From Pseudomarimonas sp964350895 (GTDB lineage: Bacteria; Pseudomonadota; Gammaproteobacteria; Xanthomonadales; Xanthomonadaceae), in NCBI GenBank assembly GCA_964350895.1, contig CAYGMG010000192.1, positions 1 to 6,417 of the forward strand: a DNA stretch of 6,417 bases, read 5' to 3'. The position numbers and the translations under genes are program-made. The notes under the pieces are model-generated. The model saw only the letters and a list, made by a program, of their open reading frames with translations, was not told the DNA's origin and did not search any database. Of the stretch, positions 4,939 to 6,417 are shown in pieces. Position 1 is the stretch's first letter. Each line of letters opens with the position of its first letter.

Positions 4939-6309
4939 ATGCCGCTGCGTTGTGTGGCCGCCGCCCTGGCGGCCCTGCTGGCGTGCCTGTCAGGCGCGGC
5001 GTTGGCCGAGCCCGAGCCGCTGATCGCCAGCGCTGAACTGGTCGAGCCTTCCCTGTTGAACGGGCCGGGTTTCCGGGTCGAGCAGCAGGCCAGACTGCAC
5101 GGGCTGCAGGCGCGCTTCATGATCCGCACCGAATGGGGTGACATCGAAGCGCATTCAGTCGAAATGCTGGCCCTGAGGGTCGCCGAGATGCCGGCGCTGG
5201 GCGCCCTGATGGCGACCGACCTCGGCGAGGTCCTGACACGCGCCGGGCTGGACGAGATGGCGGCACCCTGGCGCAGCGCGCGAGCGCTGGGCGAGGCGCC
5301 GGTCGAGCGCATCGCCCGTCTGCCAGAGGGCGTGCTGCGCTATTTCAGCGCCCGCCTGCGCGGCTGGGGCGCACGCGCACAGCGGCTCGGCAAGCGTATC
5401 GATCAGCGCCTCAGCCATGCGGGTTCGGCCTACGAAGGACTGCAGCTGGGCGCAGATGCCGATGCCCACGCCGCAGCGGAAAGCAGCAGCCCGGTCGAAG
5501 CGCCCTGGTGGGACAAGCCGGTCGACGAACTCGGCCGGCTGCTGCGCTCCGAGGCAGGCCACGGCCGCGCCCGACGCGCCATCGCCGCGGCTTGCGGTGT
5601 TGATCCGGCGAGCAGCAATCCGCTGCTCCGCCAGCGACTCGACCAACTGGCCTGGGCGGTGGCCAGCCAGCGACTGCTCTACGAACAGGCATTGAACCTG
5701 GCAGCGCCGGGTCTGGCCCTGGCAATTGGCCAGCTGCAGCAGGCCGAGTCTTTGTCCGCCGCGCCGCAGGACGATGACCGGCGGCGTGACAACGCGCAGC
5801 GCCTGGAGCGTTGGACCAGCGATCCCGACCTGATCTTCTACCTTGCCCAGCGCGGCGCCTATCCGCCCGAACTGCTGGCGGAACTGCTGGATGAGCTGGA
5901 CCGGCTGGCACCCAGCGCCGGTGTCGAGGCGGCGCTGGAGGTTGCACGCATGGCGCGTGGAGAGGCCGAGGCGCGCTTCGTGATCCAGGCACTGCGCCTG
6001 CTGCAGGCACCGCGTGCCGAGCGAGGCGGGACGGGCGAGCTGGTGGCGGTCGGCGCCTTGCTCGGCTGGCGCGATACCGGCGGCGAGTTCTTTCTCGCCC
6101 TGCCGGTCGATCAGCTGAGCTGGATTCCTCGGGTGGGCGACTATTTCGATCACGCCCAGGTGGCTCGCTTCCCTCGTCGCACCGTGCTCATCGCCGGCGC
6201 CGTCAGCGCCCGCGCCGAGCGCCAGATCACCCGCCGCGGCTGGAGTCTGCTCGCCTTCGTGCGCTATCCCGGCTCGCCGCCGTATCGGAATCCTGCCGAG
6301 GCGCGGTGA
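4939..6309 (+). CDS. Secreted/periplasmic protein of unknown function
   Basis: I do not recognise a named family. The 456-aa product has a clear Sec signal peptide: MPLR, a hydrophobic stretch to about residue 20, and an AALA-E cleavage site after Ala23. LLAC at 13-16 is a poor lipobox, so a lipoprotein is less likely. Mature regions: a conserved-looking segment at 38-90 (NGPGFRVEQQ, then RTEWGDIEAHS and LALRVAEMPALG), a basic helical stretch at 125-160, a low-complexity acidic/Ala/Ser linker at 171-188, then GVDPASSNPLLRQRLDQLAWA (220-240), a motif I recall from unnamed hypothetical proteins in several phyla. A Leu/Ala/Glu-rich helical middle and a C-terminal domain rich in Arg, Trp and beta-like segments (about 370-447) follow. 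No transmembrane helix is seen after the signal. It starts 2 nt after the ArsC-like stop, so the two are probably co-transcribed. Confidence 0.8.
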   Translation: MPLRCVAAALAALLACLSGAALAEPEPLIASAELVEPSLLNGPGFRVEQQARLHGLQARFMIRTEWGDIEAHSVEMLALRVAEMPALGALMATDLGEVLTRAGLDEMAAPWRSARALGEAPVERIARLPEGVLRYFSARLRGWGARAQRLGKRIDQRLSHAGSAYEGLQLGADADAHAAAESSSPVEAPWWDKPVDELGRLLRSEAGHGRARRAIAAACGVDPASSNPLLRQRLDQLAWAVASQRLLYEQALNLAAPGLALAIGQLQQAESLSAAPQDDDRRRDNAQRLERWTSDPDLIFYLAQRGAYPPELLAELLDELDRLAPSAGVEAALEVARMARGEAEARFVIQALRLLQAPRAERGGTGELVAVGALLGWRDTGGEFFLALPVDQLSWIPRVGDYFDHAQVARFPRRTVLIAGAVSARAERQITRRGWSLLAFVRYPGSPPYRNPAEAR

Positions 6310-6360
6310 GGCACCGGTTTGGGCGCATTGCTGCCGTTCGAAGGGCAATCCGGCGAGCTG

Positions 6361-6417
6361 TTGTGGGAGCAGATCGTATCCGCGACCGCCGCGCGACAGG
6401 CTTGCCACTGACTGCGG
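6361..6417. repeat. REPIN-like element, second copy, cut by the window end
   Basis: Identical to positions 1-57 except for two changes (G11 to A at 6371, A30 to C at 6390), and in the same orientation. It includes the first REP arm and much of the spacer. The second arm would lie just outside. The change at 6371 breaks one G-C pair of the small hairpin inside the arm. It begins 52 bp past the stop of the secreted-protein gene. The 6310-6360 gap holds nothing but a weak ATTGC/GCAAT stem. Confidence 0.88.

Noticed and set aside
6327..6349. Terminator downstream of the secreted-protein gene (ATTGC/GCAAT stem)
   Set aside because: The stem is 5 bp with a long loop and is not followed by a T-run.
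5155..6408. A 417-codon open frame on the minus strand opposite the secreted-protein gene
   Set aside because: High GC makes long antisense frames common. It has no recognisable domain, runs into the REP element, and the plus-strand frame has a signal peptide, a start 2 nt after the preceding gene and plausible protein blocks.
1..6417. tRNA or rRNA genes, phage or insertion-sequence transposase genes
   Set aside because: No cloverleaf, ribosomal RNA core or transposase motifs were seen. The only mobile signatures are non-coding repeats.

Overview
The window (6,417 bp, visibly GC-rich) looks like chromosome from a gammaproteobacterium, most likely a xanthomonad relative (Xanthomonadaceae/Rhodanobacteraceae). 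The grounds are the GTGGGAGC-type REP repeats, the runs of the intergenic heptamer GGTGATT, and the close match of the proteins to gammaproteobacterial enzymes. The genus is an inference. Both window edges lie in copies of the same repeat, which suggests the sequence is a contig or segment bounded by multi-copy repeats.

Layout: (1) 1-101, a complete paired inverted REP (REPIN-like) element. (2) 176-3122, minus strand, a compact molybdenum cofactor (Moco) operon transcribed moaA-moeA-moaD-moaE, with 4-nt and 8-nt overlaps and a 1-nt gap between genes. (3) 3123-3416, a divergent control region. It holds a near-perfect FNR/Anr-type box, a matching -10 for moaA, and a 5' leader that matches the Moco riboswitch (Moco RNA motif) upstream of E. 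coli moaA. (4) 3417-4439, plus strand, tdh (L-threonine 3-dehydrogenase), all catalytic residues present. (5) 4445-4579, a small repeat element with heptamer arrays in inverted orientation at its ends. (6) 4583-4936, an ArsC/YfgD-family reductase. (7) 4939-6309, a 456-aa secreted protein of unknown function, 2 nt after the ArsC-like gene. (8) 6361-6417, the start of a second REP element, 55/57 identical to the first and in the same orientation.

How it works together: MoaA starts Moco synthesis from GTP (with MoaC, not in this window). MoaD and MoaE form molybdopterin synthase, which puts the dithiolene sulfurs on the precursor. MoeA inserts molybdate. Control appears layered: an oxygen- or nitric-oxide-responsive FNR/Anr/Dnr-type activator at the promoter, then Moco feedback on the mRNA leader. 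This fits use of the cofactor in anaerobic enzymes such as nitrate reductase. The tdh gene and the ArsC-like/secreted-protein pair have no evident link to Moco.

Most of the window is well explained. The parts worth a second look are the two-layer moa control region, the two REP elements framing the segment, the heptamer element abutting the ArsC-like start codon, and the uncharacterised secreted protein.
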